Source: DATAOG01 sp963840925 (GTDB lineage Bacteria > Pseudomonadota > Alphaproteobacteria > Geminicoccales > Geminicoccaceae). Taken from it: a DNA stretch of 64,000 nt. A program made the position numbers and the translations under genes. Below are positions 9,163 through 18,784 of this stretch, piece by piece; positions within the stretch are counted from its first letter, which is position 1; the number at the start of each line of letters is the position of its first letter. The notes below the pieces were generated by a model, which was not told the DNA's origin, did not search any database, and was given only the letters and a program-made list of their open reading frames with translations. The stretch lies in NCBI GenBank assembly GCA_963840925.1, contig CAWJAY010000028.1, positions 1-64,000 of the forward strand. The letters are read 5' to 3'.

Positions 9163-9190
9163 AGCGGGGCGCGCAAACGGACGATCGCGG

Positions 9191-10336
9191 TTGCCCTGGC
9201 GCTGGCCCACGCTGCTGTTGCTGATCGCGCTGGCAGCGCTGGCTGTTCAACCTGAGATTTTCATCGGTGGGCGGCGTGGCACTGCTTATGGGTGGGGCAT
9301 CCAGCAGGCCCTGATCGGGCTCGCGCTGATCGCCAACGGGCTCGTCTTTGGGCTGCGGCGGACGATCAACTGGCCGATCCTGGCGCTGATCATAGTACTC
9401 GCGCTGAACCTGGCATTTGGCGCTGCTCATCCGAGGCTCACGCTCGCGTTGATGCTCGGGAGCCTGCTGGTGCTGGCTTTGCCGTGGAGCTTCACCCAGG
9501 TGGTCATGGCGCCCGAGGCACGGCGCGCCGGCGCTCTGGTCATCGCGCTCGCGCCGCTGCTCAGCGTGGCGGCCGCCGGCATCCTACAGGCGGCGGGTCT
9601 GCTCCGGCCGCATCCGCTCCGGCTCCAGGGCGGGGCCGGCAATCCGGCGATCTTCGCCGCGCTCGCCTTCGCCGGCTTCACGGTCGCGCTGCACGAGGCG
9701 GTGCAATCAGGGCGCGCGTGGCTGGCGGCTCTGGCGGTGCTCAATCTGGCCGCGGTGATCCTCTCCACGACGCGGATGGCGATCTTCGCCAGCTGCCTGT
9801 TTGCGATCGTCTACGGGCTGAGTTCGGCCGAGTTTCGGCACTGGCTTCGGGCTCGGCCGGTGCTGGTCGCCACGGCCGGCTGCGTCCTGGCCGGCGTCGT
9901 GGTCTGGCAGCTCCCAGAGCTGGAGCGGCGACTGATCAGCCGCGGCCATTTCCGTTGGTCGCGGCGTAACATCCTGTGGCAGCTCTACTTCGAAGACTTA
10001 CAGAGCAGTCCCACCTTCGGGCGGGGGCTCGGCGCGGGCTTCGTCCAGGCCGGCGATTTGCCGCACAACGAGTACCTGCATCTGCTGGTGATCGGCGGCT
10101 GGGTTGGCTTTGCGCTTTGTCTGGCTGCGATCGCACTCTGGCTGCGTCAGCTGCTGACGGTCGTAGCCGCCCCCGATCGCGCCTTTCTGATCGCCACGAT
10201 CCCCGCAGTCGCCGCCTATTGGCTGACCGACAACCTTCTGATCTACCCGACCGCGCTCGCCTTTTACGCCTACCTCGGCCTGCTGCTCGCCGCGCCAAGC
10301 GCACCCACTGATTGGCGGGCGCGAATGAATTCCTAG
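9191..10336 (+). CDS. O-antigen ligase / polymerase-like membrane protein
   Basis: A 381-residue protein with about ten hydrophobic segments. The diagnostic region is GRGLGAGFVQAGDLPHNEYLHLLVIGGW, spread across the large periplasmic loop; the HNEYLxxLVxxG pattern is the Wzy_C / WaaL family signature. It likely acts on lipid-linked glycans at the periplasmic face. The best start is a TTG at 9191, because no ATG or GTG fits upstream without overlapping the peptidase. Its body is slightly less GC-biased than the neighbours. No sugar-biosynthesis genes are adjacent, so the substrate is unknown. Confidence 0.75.
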   Translation: MPWRWPTLLLLIALAALAVQPEIFIGGRRGTAYGWGIQQALIGLALIANGLVFGLRRTINWPILALIIVLALNLAFGAAHPRLTLALMLGSLLVLALPWSFTQVVMAPEARRAGALVIALAPLLSVAAAGILQAAGLLRPHPLRLQGGAGNPAIFAALAFAGFTVALHEAVQSGRAWLAALAVLNLAAVILSTTRMAIFASCLFAIVYGLSSAEFRHWLRARPVLVATAGCVLAGVVVWQLPELERRLISRGHFRWSRRNILWQLYFEDLQSSPTFGRGLGAGFVQAGDLPHNEYLHLLVIGGWVGFALCLAAIALWLRQLLTVVAAPDRAFLIATIPAVAAYWLTDNLLIYPTALAFYAYLGLLLAAPSAPTDWRARMNS

Positions 10337-10416
10337 TTGCCAACAGGCGGCTGACGACCTACATTTGCCTCCGGATCAGAGTGCGATCTGACCTGTCCTG
10401 ACGGAGAGATACGAAA

Positions 10417-10725
10417 GTGCCAGCAAAGACCCTTCACTGCTATGCGGAAGGGCAAGACGGCAGTTGGGAGGCGATCTGCCTCGACCTGGACATCGCCGTG
10501 CAAGGGCATTCCTTCGAGGAGGTATTCGGCTCGCTTCGAGAGGCCATCAGCCTCTACCTCGAGTCGGTCTCCGACCTCCCCGCCGACGAACGACAGTCCC
10601 TGCTGCACCGGCCGGCGCCGCTGCCAGTAAGGTTGAAATTTTTCTCACAGGCTCTGCGCGGTCTGTTCCGCGACCGTGACGGCTACCGCCAGCGCCATCA
10701 GTTCACGATGCCGCTAACTGCATGA
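10417..10725 (+). CDS. HicB-like antitoxin family protein
   Basis: A 102-residue protein starting with GTG behind a GGAGAGA site. Its first 50 residues (LHCYAEGQDGSWEAICLDLDIAVQGHSFEE) fit the HicB partial RNase-H-like fold, and the tail (LRGLFRDRDGYRQRHQFTMPL) is typical of the alphaproteobacterial subgroup. HicB proteins neutralise HicA mRNA interferases and repress their own promoter. Normally hicA lies beside it on the same strand; here the hicA remnant is on the opposite strand, tail to tail, which suggests a local inversion. No DNA-binding domain is obvious at the C-terminus. Confidence 0.75.
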   Translation: MPAKTLHCYAEGQDGSWEAICLDLDIAVQGHSFEEVFGSLREAISLYLESVSDLPADERQSLLHRPAPLPVRLKFFSQALRGLFRDRDGYRQRHQFTMPLTA

Positions 10726-10730
10726 GGCGC

Positions 10731-10945
10731 TCAGGGTCGGAACGTGCGCTTGGGCAGTCCCGACTGGCGGATCATCGAAGAAAGCTACCGGGCTTGATGT
10801 CGTCGTTCTCGCTGTGGCAGGCGACGACCACCAGCCGGATGCTGCCACCGATCCGACCCTTGTAGACTCGATGGCTGGTGCCGCTCCGGCGCGCGAGTTC
10901 GAAGCCATGGCTTTCCAGGATTTGGATGAAATGCCGGAATTTCAT
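10731..10945 (-). pseudogene. hicA: hicA-like mRNA interferase gene with a one-base frameshift
   Basis: Read on the minus strand from ATG at 10945, the protein begins MKFRHFIQILESHGFELARR and continues with SGTSHRVYKG and an LVVVACH segment. These are the HicA double-stranded-RNA-binding-like fold and its conserved histidines. The frame stops after 57 residues at 10772. Adding one base in the codon after KPG (around 10785) restores KPGTLSSMIRQSGLPKRTF and a stop at 10731, the canonical HicA ending. So the gene is either inactivated by a single-base deletion or carries a sequencing error. It is too short for a routine gene caller. It starts six bases after the preceding minus-strand gene. Confidence 0.7.
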
Positions 10946-10951
10946 GCGAGT

Positions 10952-11434
10952 TCAGGAGGCCAGTTGAGCTTCGCCGTCCGGCGGATCCGAATCTGCGCTC
11001 GAGAAAAGTTCCAACTGAGGGGCTTGATCCTGGAGTTGCCACCGGCCGTCCGGGAGCCGGAGGACCCTGCGCTCGCGGAGCAGATTGACCAGAGTGATGT
11101 TCAGCGATCGCCCCGCTGCTCCGACCGTTGTCAATCCCAGCGCGCGACGTGCTTGCTCCTTCAGGTCTTCCAGGCTCCAGGCTTGTCCGTTTCTCAGTAG
11201 CCTCAGCACGAATTCGCGTAAATGGGTCCCCTGGCTGGTCCCGGGCAGCGCTCGCAGGTGCACGTGCTGGGGCAGCCCGCGTAACGCCTCCTCGTCTTGC
11301 AGGAGTGCTCGCAAACGCTGCTCTCGCGCTTCGAGCGCGCGCAGTCGCCTGCTCAGTTCCGCGCGTTGCGCCGTCGTCGCCTGGAGGCGGTCTCGAAGAT
11401 CAGAACGGATATCGCGCATTCGACGGCTCTCCAT
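10952..11434 (-). CDS. Unknown protein: N-terminal coiled coil plus winged-helix-like domain, upstream of hicA
   Basis: A 160-residue protein of no recognised family. Residues 5-55 are charged and heptad-like (RDRLQATTAQRAELSRRLRA), predicting a coiled coil. Residues 70-135 (LREFVLRLLRNGQAWSLEDL through LRERRVLRLPDGRWQL) read like a winged helix-turn-helix with a beta-wing. It ends six bases before the hicA start on the same strand, so the two form an operon. It may be a transcriptional regulator, or a replacement antitoxin/repressor now that hicB is on the other strand; this is inference. Start at the ATG 11434; a second ATG five codons later is possible. Confidence 0.65.
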   Translation of the reverse strand: MESRRMRDIRSDLRDRLQATTAQRAELSRRLRALEAREQRLRALLQDEEALRGLPQHVHLRALPGTSQGTHLREFVLRLLRNGQAWSLEDLKEQARRALGLTTVGAAGRSLNITLVNLLRERRVLRLPDGRWQLQDQAPQLELFSSADSDPPDGEAQLAS

Positions 11435-11529
11435 TCCTATCTACATCCGGCTGTTTACGCCGTGCAGTCGCAGCTTGCTGGACGGGTCCAAATCGCTTAA
11501 CCAGAGCGGCTTCGTCGGATCGGATAGAG

Positions 11530-12939
11530 ATGACCCTGCGCTACGTCAGCACCCGCGGTGACGTGCCGGCCTGTGGCTTCGAGGCGGCGCTGTTTGCCGG
11601 GCTGGCGGCCGATGGCGGGCTGTATGTGCCGGAGGTCTGGCCGCGCATCGAGCGCGACGAGTTCGAGGAGTTGCAGGGCGCTGCCTATCAGGAGGTTGCT
11701 GCGCGGCTCCTGGCGCCGTTCGTCGGGGACGCGCTGCGCGGGTCCGAGCTTCGCGCGCTGATCGAGGCGGCCTATGCCGGGTTCGATCATGTCGCGATCG
11801 CGCCGCTGCGCCAGCTCGGGCCCAACGAATGGCTGCTCGAGCTGTTCCACGGGCCCACGCTCGCCTTCAAAGACGTCGCGATGCAGCTGCTCGGCCGGCT
11901 GTTCGAGCTCTTCCTGGGCCGCGGCCGGCCGCCGATCATGATCGTCGGGGCGACCTCGGGCGACACCGGCGCGGCCGCGATCGAGGCCTTTGCCGGGCGC
12001 GAGCGGGTCAGCGTCGTGATCCTCCATCCGCACGGCCGGATCTCCGAGGTCCAGCGCCGGCAGATGACCACGGTCGCCGCGGCGAACGTCCACAACCTCG
12101 CGATCGAGGGCACGTTCGATGACTGCCAGGCGCTGCTGAAGGCGCTGCTCGGCGACGCCAGGCTGCGCGAGAAGCTCAACCTCGCCGCCGTCAACTCGAT
12201 CAACTGGGGCCGGATCATGGCCCAGGCGGTCTACTACGTGAGCGCGGCGCTGGCGTTGGGCGCCCCGTTGCGGCGGGTCGCCTTCGCCGTGCCGACCGGC
12301 AATTTCGGCGACGTCTACGCCGGCTACCTCGCGCATCGGATGGGCCTGCCGCTCGCCCAGCTGATCGTCGCGACCAACCGCAACGACATCCTGACGCGCT
12401 TCTTCGAGACCGGCGTCTATCGGCCCGGCGCGGTCGTGCCGACCACGAGCCCGAGCATGGACATCCAGGTCGCGAGCAATTTCGAGCGCCTGCTGTTCGA
12501 TCTCTGCGGCCGGGAGGGCGCCCTCGTGGCCGGGCTGATGGCGCAGTTTCAGATGCACAAGAGCCTGAGCGTGAGCGCCGATGCGCTCGGGCGCGCCCGC
12601 GAGCTGTTCGATGCCGCGCGGGTCGAGGAGGACGAGGCCGCGGCAACGATAGCCGAGGTGCTGCGCACGACCGGCGTGCTGATCGACCCGCATACCGCGA
12701 TCGGCGTCGCCGCCGGCCGCCGCCGTCGCCAGAGCGCAAGCATCCCGCTGATCGCGCTCGCGACCGCCCATCCAGCCAAATTTTCCGATGCCGTGCGCGC
12801 CGCGACCGGGGTCGCGCCGCCCGCGCTGCCGGCGCGCCTTGCCGACCTCGGGCGGCGGGCGGAGCGCTGTATCCTGCTGCCGAACGATCTGGCCGCGGTG
12901 CGCCGCCAGATCGAGCAGCTGGCCCTGGAGACCGTATGA
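11530..12939 (+). CDS. thrC: Threonine synthase
   Basis: A 469-residue PLP enzyme that converts O-phosphohomoserine to threonine. It begins with MTLRYVSTRG, standard for the long bacterial form. The PLP lysine is in HGPTLAFKDVAMQLLG, the phosphate-binding loop in ATSGDTGAAAIEAF, and NSINWGRIMAQ and VPTGNFGDVYAGY are further family motifs. The frame is open upstream but the ATG at 11530 gives the family N-terminus. Its stop overlaps the start of the M16 peptidase gene (ATGA), an arrangement commonly seen in alphaproteobacteria. Confidence 0.96.
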   Translation: MTLRYVSTRGDVPACGFEAALFAGLAADGGLYVPEVWPRIERDEFEELQGAAYQEVAARLLAPFVGDALRGSELRALIEAAYAGFDHVAIAPLRQLGPNEWLLELFHGPTLAFKDVAMQLLGRLFELFLGRGRPPIMIVGATSGDTGAAAIEAFAGRERVSVVILHPHGRISEVQRRQMTTVAAANVHNLAIEGTFDDCQALLKALLGDARLREKLNLAAVNSINWGRIMAQAVYYVSAALALGAPLRRVAFAVPTGNFGDVYAGYLAHRMGLPLAQLIVATNRNDILTRFFETGVYRPGAVVPTTSPSMDIQVASNFERLLFDLCGREGALVAGLMAQFQMHKSLSVSADALGRARELFDAARVEEDEAAATIAEVLRTTGVLIDPHTAIGVAAGRRRRQSASIPLIALATAHPAKFSDAVRAATGVAPPALPARLADLGRRAERCILLPNDLAAVRRQIEQLALETV

Positions 12940-14201
12940 CCGACAACACCCGGATCACGACCCTGGACAATGGCCTGCGGGTCGCGAGCGAGACGATGGC
13001 CAACGTCCAGACCGCGAGCGTCGGCGTCTGGGTCGACGTCGGCGCCCGCTACGAGGCGGCGGAGGTCAACGGCGTCGCCCACATGCTCGAGCACATGGCC
13101 TTCAAGGGCACCGCCCGGCGCTCGGCGCGCGCGATCGCCGAGGCGATCGAGAACGTCGGCGGTCAGCTCAACGCCTATACCTCGCGCGAGCACACGGCCT
13201 ACTACGCTCGCATTCTGGCCGACGACCTGCCGCTCGCGGTCGACCTTCTGGCCGACATCCTGCAGCACTCGGCGTTCGATGACGCCGAGCTTGCGCGCGA
13301 GCGCGGCGTCGTCCTCCAGGAGATCGGCCAGGTCCAGGACACCCCGGACGATCTGGTGTTCGATCTTTTCCAGGAGACCGCCTTTCCCGGCCAGCCGATC
13401 GGGCGCTCGATCCTGGGCCCGGCCGAGCTGATTGCGGCTTTGCCGCGGAGCGCGCTGGTCGATTACATGGCCGGGCACTATGGCCCCGCGCGCATGGTGC
13501 TGGCGGCCGCCGGCAAGGTCGAGCACGAGCGTCTGGTCGAGCTCGGCCAGCGCCTGTTCCGGGAGCTGCCGGCACCCGCCGTCACGCCTGCTACGGGGGC
13601 CCGCTACCAGGGCGGTGAGCGGCGCGAGCCGCGCGACCTCGAGCAGGCCCATCTGCTGCTCGGCCTGCCGGCCTTCTCCTATCTCGACGACGATTTCTAC
13701 GCGCTGCAGGTGCTGTCCGCGATGCTCGGCGGCGGCATGTCCTCGCGCCTGTTCCAGGAAGTCCGGGAAAACCGCGGGCTTTGCTATTCGATCTTCTCGT
13801 TCGCCTCGAGCTACGCCGACACCGGCCTGTTCGGGATCTACGCCGGCACCGGCGAGAAGGAGGTCGCCGAGCTGGTGCCGGTGGTCTGCGACGAGTTCCA
13901 AAAGCTCATCGCCGAGCCCGGCGAGGACGAGCTGCTGCGGGCGCGCGCGCAGCTCAAGGCGAGCCTGATGATGGCGCTCGAGAGCTGCTTTGCCCAGAGC
14001 GAGGAGCTCGCCCGCCAGCTGCTCGTGTTCGGCCGCCGCATTCCGCCCGACGAGATCATCGCCAAGGTCGACGCGGTCGATCAGGACGCGATCCGCCGGA
14101 CCGGCCGCCGCCTGCTCGCGACTGGCGGCCCGACGCTGGCCGCGATCGGCCCGCTCGCCAACCTCCCCGACCTCGACCGGATCCGCAGCCTTCTGCAGTG
14201 A
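12936..14201 (+). CDS. M16 family zinc peptidase (processing-peptidase-like)
   Basis: A 421-residue inverzincin. The zinc site HMLEH occupies residues 49-53 (His49, Glu52, His53) and the third ligand lies in the downstream ARERGVVLQEI helix. The C-terminal half contains the inactive domain with QEVRENRGLCYSIFSF, the family's conserved substrate-binding segment. This is the single-chain bacterial relative of the mitochondrial processing peptidase beta subunit and is common next to thrC in alphaproteobacteria. It overlaps thrC by four bases. Confidence 0.94.
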   Translation: MTDNTRITTLDNGLRVASETMANVQTASVGVWVDVGARYEAAEVNGVAHMLEHMAFKGTARRSARAIAEAIENVGGQLNAYTSREHTAYYARILADDLPLAVDLLADILQHSAFDDAELARERGVVLQEIGQVQDTPDDLVFDLFQETAFPGQPIGRSILGPAELIAALPRSALVDYMAGHYGPARMVLAAAGKVEHERLVELGQRLFRELPAPAVTPATGARYQGGERREPRDLEQAHLLLGLPAFSYLDDDFYALQVLSAMLGGGMSSRLFQEVRENRGLCYSIFSFASSYADTGLFGIYAGTGEKEVAELVPVVCDEFQKLIAEPGEDELLRARAQLKASLMMALESCFAQSEELARQLLVFGRRIPPDEIIAKVDAVDQDAIRRTGRRLLATGGPTLAAIGPLANLPDLDRIRSLLQ

Positions 14202-14319
14202 GCAGGAGGACCGGCTCGCAGCCGCGATCGCCGGCCGAAGCCCTTCGCCGCAGCGCTTGCGTGCAGCGCAGCAATGACTAAGTTCCGCGGGCTGGCGCGA
14301 CGTTGCCGCGAGGTGAGCG

Positions 14320-15174
14320 ATGGAAACCGTTGAGACGGTGAGCGCGTTGCGCGCCGCGGTGGCGGCGTTCCGAAGCCTTGGCCTTCGCGTCGGCTTCGTG
14401 CCGACGCTCGGCAACCTCCACGCCGGCCATCTCAGCCTGATCGACCTCGCGCGCGAGCGCGGGGCCGGGGCGGTCGTCGTCAGCATCTTCGTCAATCCGC
14501 TGCAGTTCGGCGCGCAGGAAGATTTCCGCACCTACCCCCGGACTTTCGAGGAGGACTGCGCGGCGCTGATCGGCCGGGGCACCGAGCTGCTGTTTGCGCC
14601 GCCGCTCGAGGTCATGTACCCGGGCGACCAGACCGCGACCACCCGGGTCGAGGTGCCGGGTCTCTCGACCATCCTTTGCGGCCACTTCCGCCCGGTCCAC
14701 TTCGGCGGCGTGACCACGGTCGTCTCACGCCTGTTCAACATGGTCCAGCCCGACCTCGCGGTGTTCGGCGAGAAAGACTACCAGCAGCTGGTGATCATCC
14801 GCCGGATGACGCGGGACCTTGCCTTCCCGATCGAGATCGTGGCCGGAGCGACCGTGCGTGATGCCGACGGCCTGGCACTGAGCTCGCGCAACCGCTATCT
14901 CACCGCGGCCGAGCGCGACATCGCTCCGGAGCTCCACCGGGCCCTGCGCGCGGCGGCGAGCGCGGTCGCAGCCGGCGAGCGGCCGCTGGCCGCGATCGAG
15001 GCGGACGCAACGGCGCGGCTCGAGCACGCCGGCTTCCGGGTGGACTACGTGGCGGTCCGCGATGCCACCACGCTCGCCGAGCCGGGCCCGGACAGCAGGC
15101 GTCTGGCCGTGCTGGCGGCGGCCTGGCTGGGCAACACCCGCCTGATCGACAACCTCACGGTCGGTGCCGCCTGA
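14320..15174 (+). CDS. panC: Pantothenate synthetase
   Basis: A 284-residue cytoplasmic enzyme that condenses pantoate and beta-alanine with ATP to make pantothenate. The nucleotide-binding HxGH motif is in VPTLGNLHAGHLSLI, with a Leu where most homologues have the Met of PTMG. FVNPLQFG, FGEKDYQQL and LSSRNRYL are the other family blocks. The start follows a GAGGTGAG site. panB is not adjacent. It is convergent with the MFS gene, 36 bases away. Confidence 0.95.
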   Translation: METVETVSALRAAVAAFRSLGLRVGFVPTLGNLHAGHLSLIDLARERGAGAVVVSIFVNPLQFGAQEDFRTYPRTFEEDCAALIGRGTELLFAPPLEVMYPGDQTATTRVEVPGLSTILCGHFRPVHFGGVTTVVSRLFNMVQPDLAVFGEKDYQQLVIIRRMTRDLAFPIEIVAGATVRDADGLALSSRNRYLTAAERDIAPELHRALRAAASAVAAGERPLAAIEADATARLEHAGFRVDYVAVRDATTLAEPGPDSRRLAVLAAAWLGNTRLIDNLTVGAA

Positions 15175-15210
15175 GGGCCTGCGTCGGCGACACCTGTGGC
15201 GGGCTCAAGG

Positions 15211-16404
15211 CTACATCGCGCGCGGCAGGCGGTGGGCGATCAGGCCGATCGCGAGCTTCCAGAGCCCAGCACTCGCGAACACGCTCTCGAGGCCGAAGAT
15301 GCTCAGCAGGACCGCGAACAGCGCCGAGGGCAGCAGCTCCGAGAGATCGGTGTAGGTCCGGAACACCGCGGTCATCGGCGGCCGCTCGCGGGCGCGTACG
15401 GCGCGCAGGAATGGGATGTTGCCGACCGCATCGAGGGCGCTGACCCAGAGCGCGCCGAGCAGCAGCAGGCCCGCGACCAGCAATGAGGCGCCGGTCGGCA
15501 CGAGCAGGGCGGCGGCGAGCATCGTCACGCCCGTGAGCAGATAGGCGCTGACGATCACCCGGCGGACGCCGACCCGCTCGGCGAACCGCCCGACCAGCAC
15601 GTTGAGCAGCACGGTCGCGTTGCCGAGCGAGATCAGCAGCGCGCTCGCGAGCTCGCTCCGGCCCGAGATCACCATGTAGAGCGGCGCGAAGGTGAAGAAC
15701 TGCGACCACCAGCTCGAGCGGCCGAACGCGATCAGCCAGCCAAGGCGCAGCCGGGGCTGGGCGAGAAAGCGGCCGATGCTGCGCAGCGGGTTGGGCGGCG
15801 GCCCCCGTCCGGGCACGATCGCCGGATGCTCGGACAGGCGGAACACCCAGAAGGTCGCGAGCAGCACGAGCGCGGCCGCGGCGCTCAGGCCATCGGCGGC
15901 GCCCGCGCCGAAGCGGCCGTACAGAAAGACGCCGAGCGAGGGGCAAAGCGTCCAGGCGGCGCCCGAGACGGCGAGGCGGAGCGGCTCCGAGCGGACCAGC
16001 TCGCCGCGCGGGATCGTGTCCATGATGTAGAGGTTGAGGACGATGCCGAGGCAGGCGACGCCCAGCACCCGGACCAGCAGCCCGGCGAGCAGCCCGGCCG
16101 GGCCATCGAGCGCGAACAGGCCCGCGGCCGCGATCAGGCCGAGCGCGCCCAGCGTGTAGACGAAGCGGCGCGGCACCACGCGGAGCAGCAGCGGGATCAA
16201 GAGGCTGCCGATCAGGCCGGCGCCGCCGACGCAGGTGAACAGCAGGCTGACCCCCCGGCTGCTCTCGAGCGCGGCGTAGGCCTGGAGCGGGATCACGGTC
16301 GCGAGCGTCGCGCGCGCGATCGATTCCAATGTGAACAGCAGCGCGAACGCGCCGGCCCCGGGCCGCGCAACCCCGGCCAGCCACATCGGGTGGCGGACGT
16401 GCAT
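15211..16404 (-). CDS. MFS transporter
   Basis: A 397-residue membrane protein with twelve predicted helices and the weak loop motifs of the major facilitator superfamily (for example VGRFAERVGVRRVIVSAYLL for the second-half A-like motif). The starting segment GAFALLFTLESIARATLATV resembles a group of uncharacterised proteobacterial MFS proteins. The substrate cannot be inferred. It is separated from purA, on the same strand, by 66 bases. Confidence 0.82.
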   Translation of the reverse strand: MHVRHPMWLAGVARPGAGAFALLFTLESIARATLATVIPLQAYAALESSRGVSLLFTCVGGAGLIGSLLIPLLLRVVPRRFVYTLGALGLIAAAGLFALDGPAGLLAGLLVRVLGVACLGIVLNLYIMDTIPRGELVRSEPLRLAVSGAAWTLCPSLGVFLYGRFGAGAADGLSAAAALVLLATFWVFRLSEHPAIVPGRGPPPNPLRSIGRFLAQPRLRLGWLIAFGRSSWWSQFFTFAPLYMVISGRSELASALLISLGNATVLLNVLVGRFAERVGVRRVIVSAYLLTGVTMLAAALLVPTGASLLVAGLLLLGALWVSALDAVGNIPFLRAVRARERPPMTAVFRTYTDLSELLPSALFAVLLSIFGLESVFASAGLWKLAIGLIAHRLPRAM

Positions 16405-16470
16405 CGGTGCGCCCCGGCCCGGCGACGGTCAGCCGGGGGTCAGGCGGGCGTCGGGCACCGTCGCGCGCGC

Positions 16471-17778
<1,308 letters not shown>

Positions 17779-18011
17779 CCGCCGCCACTCCGCCGCGCTC
17801 GCCGGAGGCCGCGGCCGCACCTTTAGCCCCCAGGGGCGCTGACCGAGGTCGCCCGGGCCGGTGCGCCATGGCTCAGCACGGAACCGCGCCCGGGTCAAGC
17901 CGCGGCCGCGGCGGGTCGTGTCTCAGTCTGAGATCCGGGGGTTGTCCGATACGGCCGACCCACGCATGATCGGGATTCGGAGCCGACCACGAAGCTCACT
18001 TGGAGGCCATC

Positions 18012-18407
18012 ATGCTGAAGCCTGCCGTAATCCTTCTGTTTGCTGCATCATTAGCACTGCATGGCACGCAATCTGCGGCGGAAGACACGAAGATCGTGCC
18101 GCTGATGAGCAAACCGTTGGGATTCGAAGGAAAGGAGGGCTTGGTTATAACTGTCGAATATCCACCGGGCGCATCGACGCCGGTGCATCGACACGATGCG
18201 CATGTCTTCGTCTACGTGCTGGAAGGCGAGGTGGTTTTTCAGGTCGAAGGAGGCGAGCCTGTGACCCTCCGTCTGGGCGAGATGTTCTATGAGCTGCCGA
18301 CCGATATTCATCTCGTCTCGAAGAATGCCAGCGACTCCGCGCCCGCCAAGTTTCTGGTGTTCTTCGTCAAGGATCAGGACAAGCCCCCTGTGATTCCTGT
18401 TCAGTAG
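18012..18407 (+). CDS. Secreted cupin-domain protein
   Basis: A 131-residue protein with a signal peptide (MLKPAVILLFAASLALHG, cleaved around AAE) and one cupin barrel. The first metal motif is PVHRHDAHVFVYVLEGEVVF and the second runs through PTDIHLVSKNAS. The ATG at 18012 is preceded at five bases by GGAGG; an in-frame TTG at 18000 is less likely. Small periplasmic cupins of this kind are uncharacterised. The composition is somewhat AT-richer than its neighbours, suggesting later acquisition. It is divergent from purA with 233 bases between. Confidence 0.85.
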   Translation: MLKPAVILLFAASLALHGTQSAAEDTKIVPLMSKPLGFEGKEGLVITVEYPPGASTPVHRHDAHVFVYVLEGEVVFQVEGGEPVTLRLGEMFYELPTDIHLVSKNASDSAPAKFLVFFVKDQDKPPVIPVQ

Positions 18408-18784
18408 GAAGGAAGGGGGCCGCGGCTTGGGTTTATGGACTTAAGTCGCCCTCTTGCATGGCTCCCGCGGGCCGGGTTCGGGTGCCGTGGCCTCGATCAG
18501 CGCCGCAGATTGCCAACTGAGCCACGACCCCGAGGCGGCGATGCCCGCGCGGCGCAGCCGGTCACAATTGCCCAGGCCGGCGCCGGCCCCGCGAGGAAGG
18601 CCCCGCCCAAGCGGTTGGCGACGCTTCCCTGCGTGCCTATATGTCGACCGGCGACCGGTCGCCTGCGACAGAAGGCTCTCGCCGGTCGCCGGCCGCCGTG
18701 GTACAACGCTGCCGGTTCGCGGCCGCCCGCGCCGGGGGCCGTCCAGACGATCAGCCAACACCGACGGAGCTTGGTCACGCGCCG
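18408..18784. other. 377-base gap between cupin gene and ispH, no gene seen
   Basis: I see no convincing gene. The ispH frame is open through part of it but lacks family similarity before 18785. A short stretch at 18508-18530 resembles a tRNA D-arm in reverse orientation, but the rest of a tRNA is absent. Confidence 0.5.

Noticed and set aside
9191..10336. Part of a surface-polysaccharide cluster together with the 37-40 kb island
   Set aside because: The two loci are 27 kb apart and only the polymerase-like fold is shared; there are no sugar-synthesis genes at either end.
12549..14531. 660-residue minus-strand frame opposite thrC and the M16 peptidase gene
   Set aside because: Antisense shadow of two well-conserved genes.
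18508..18530. tRNA-like stretch (D-arm-like, reverse orientation)
   Set aside because: Only a D-arm-like piece is present; acceptor, anticodon and T-arm pairing cannot be completed.
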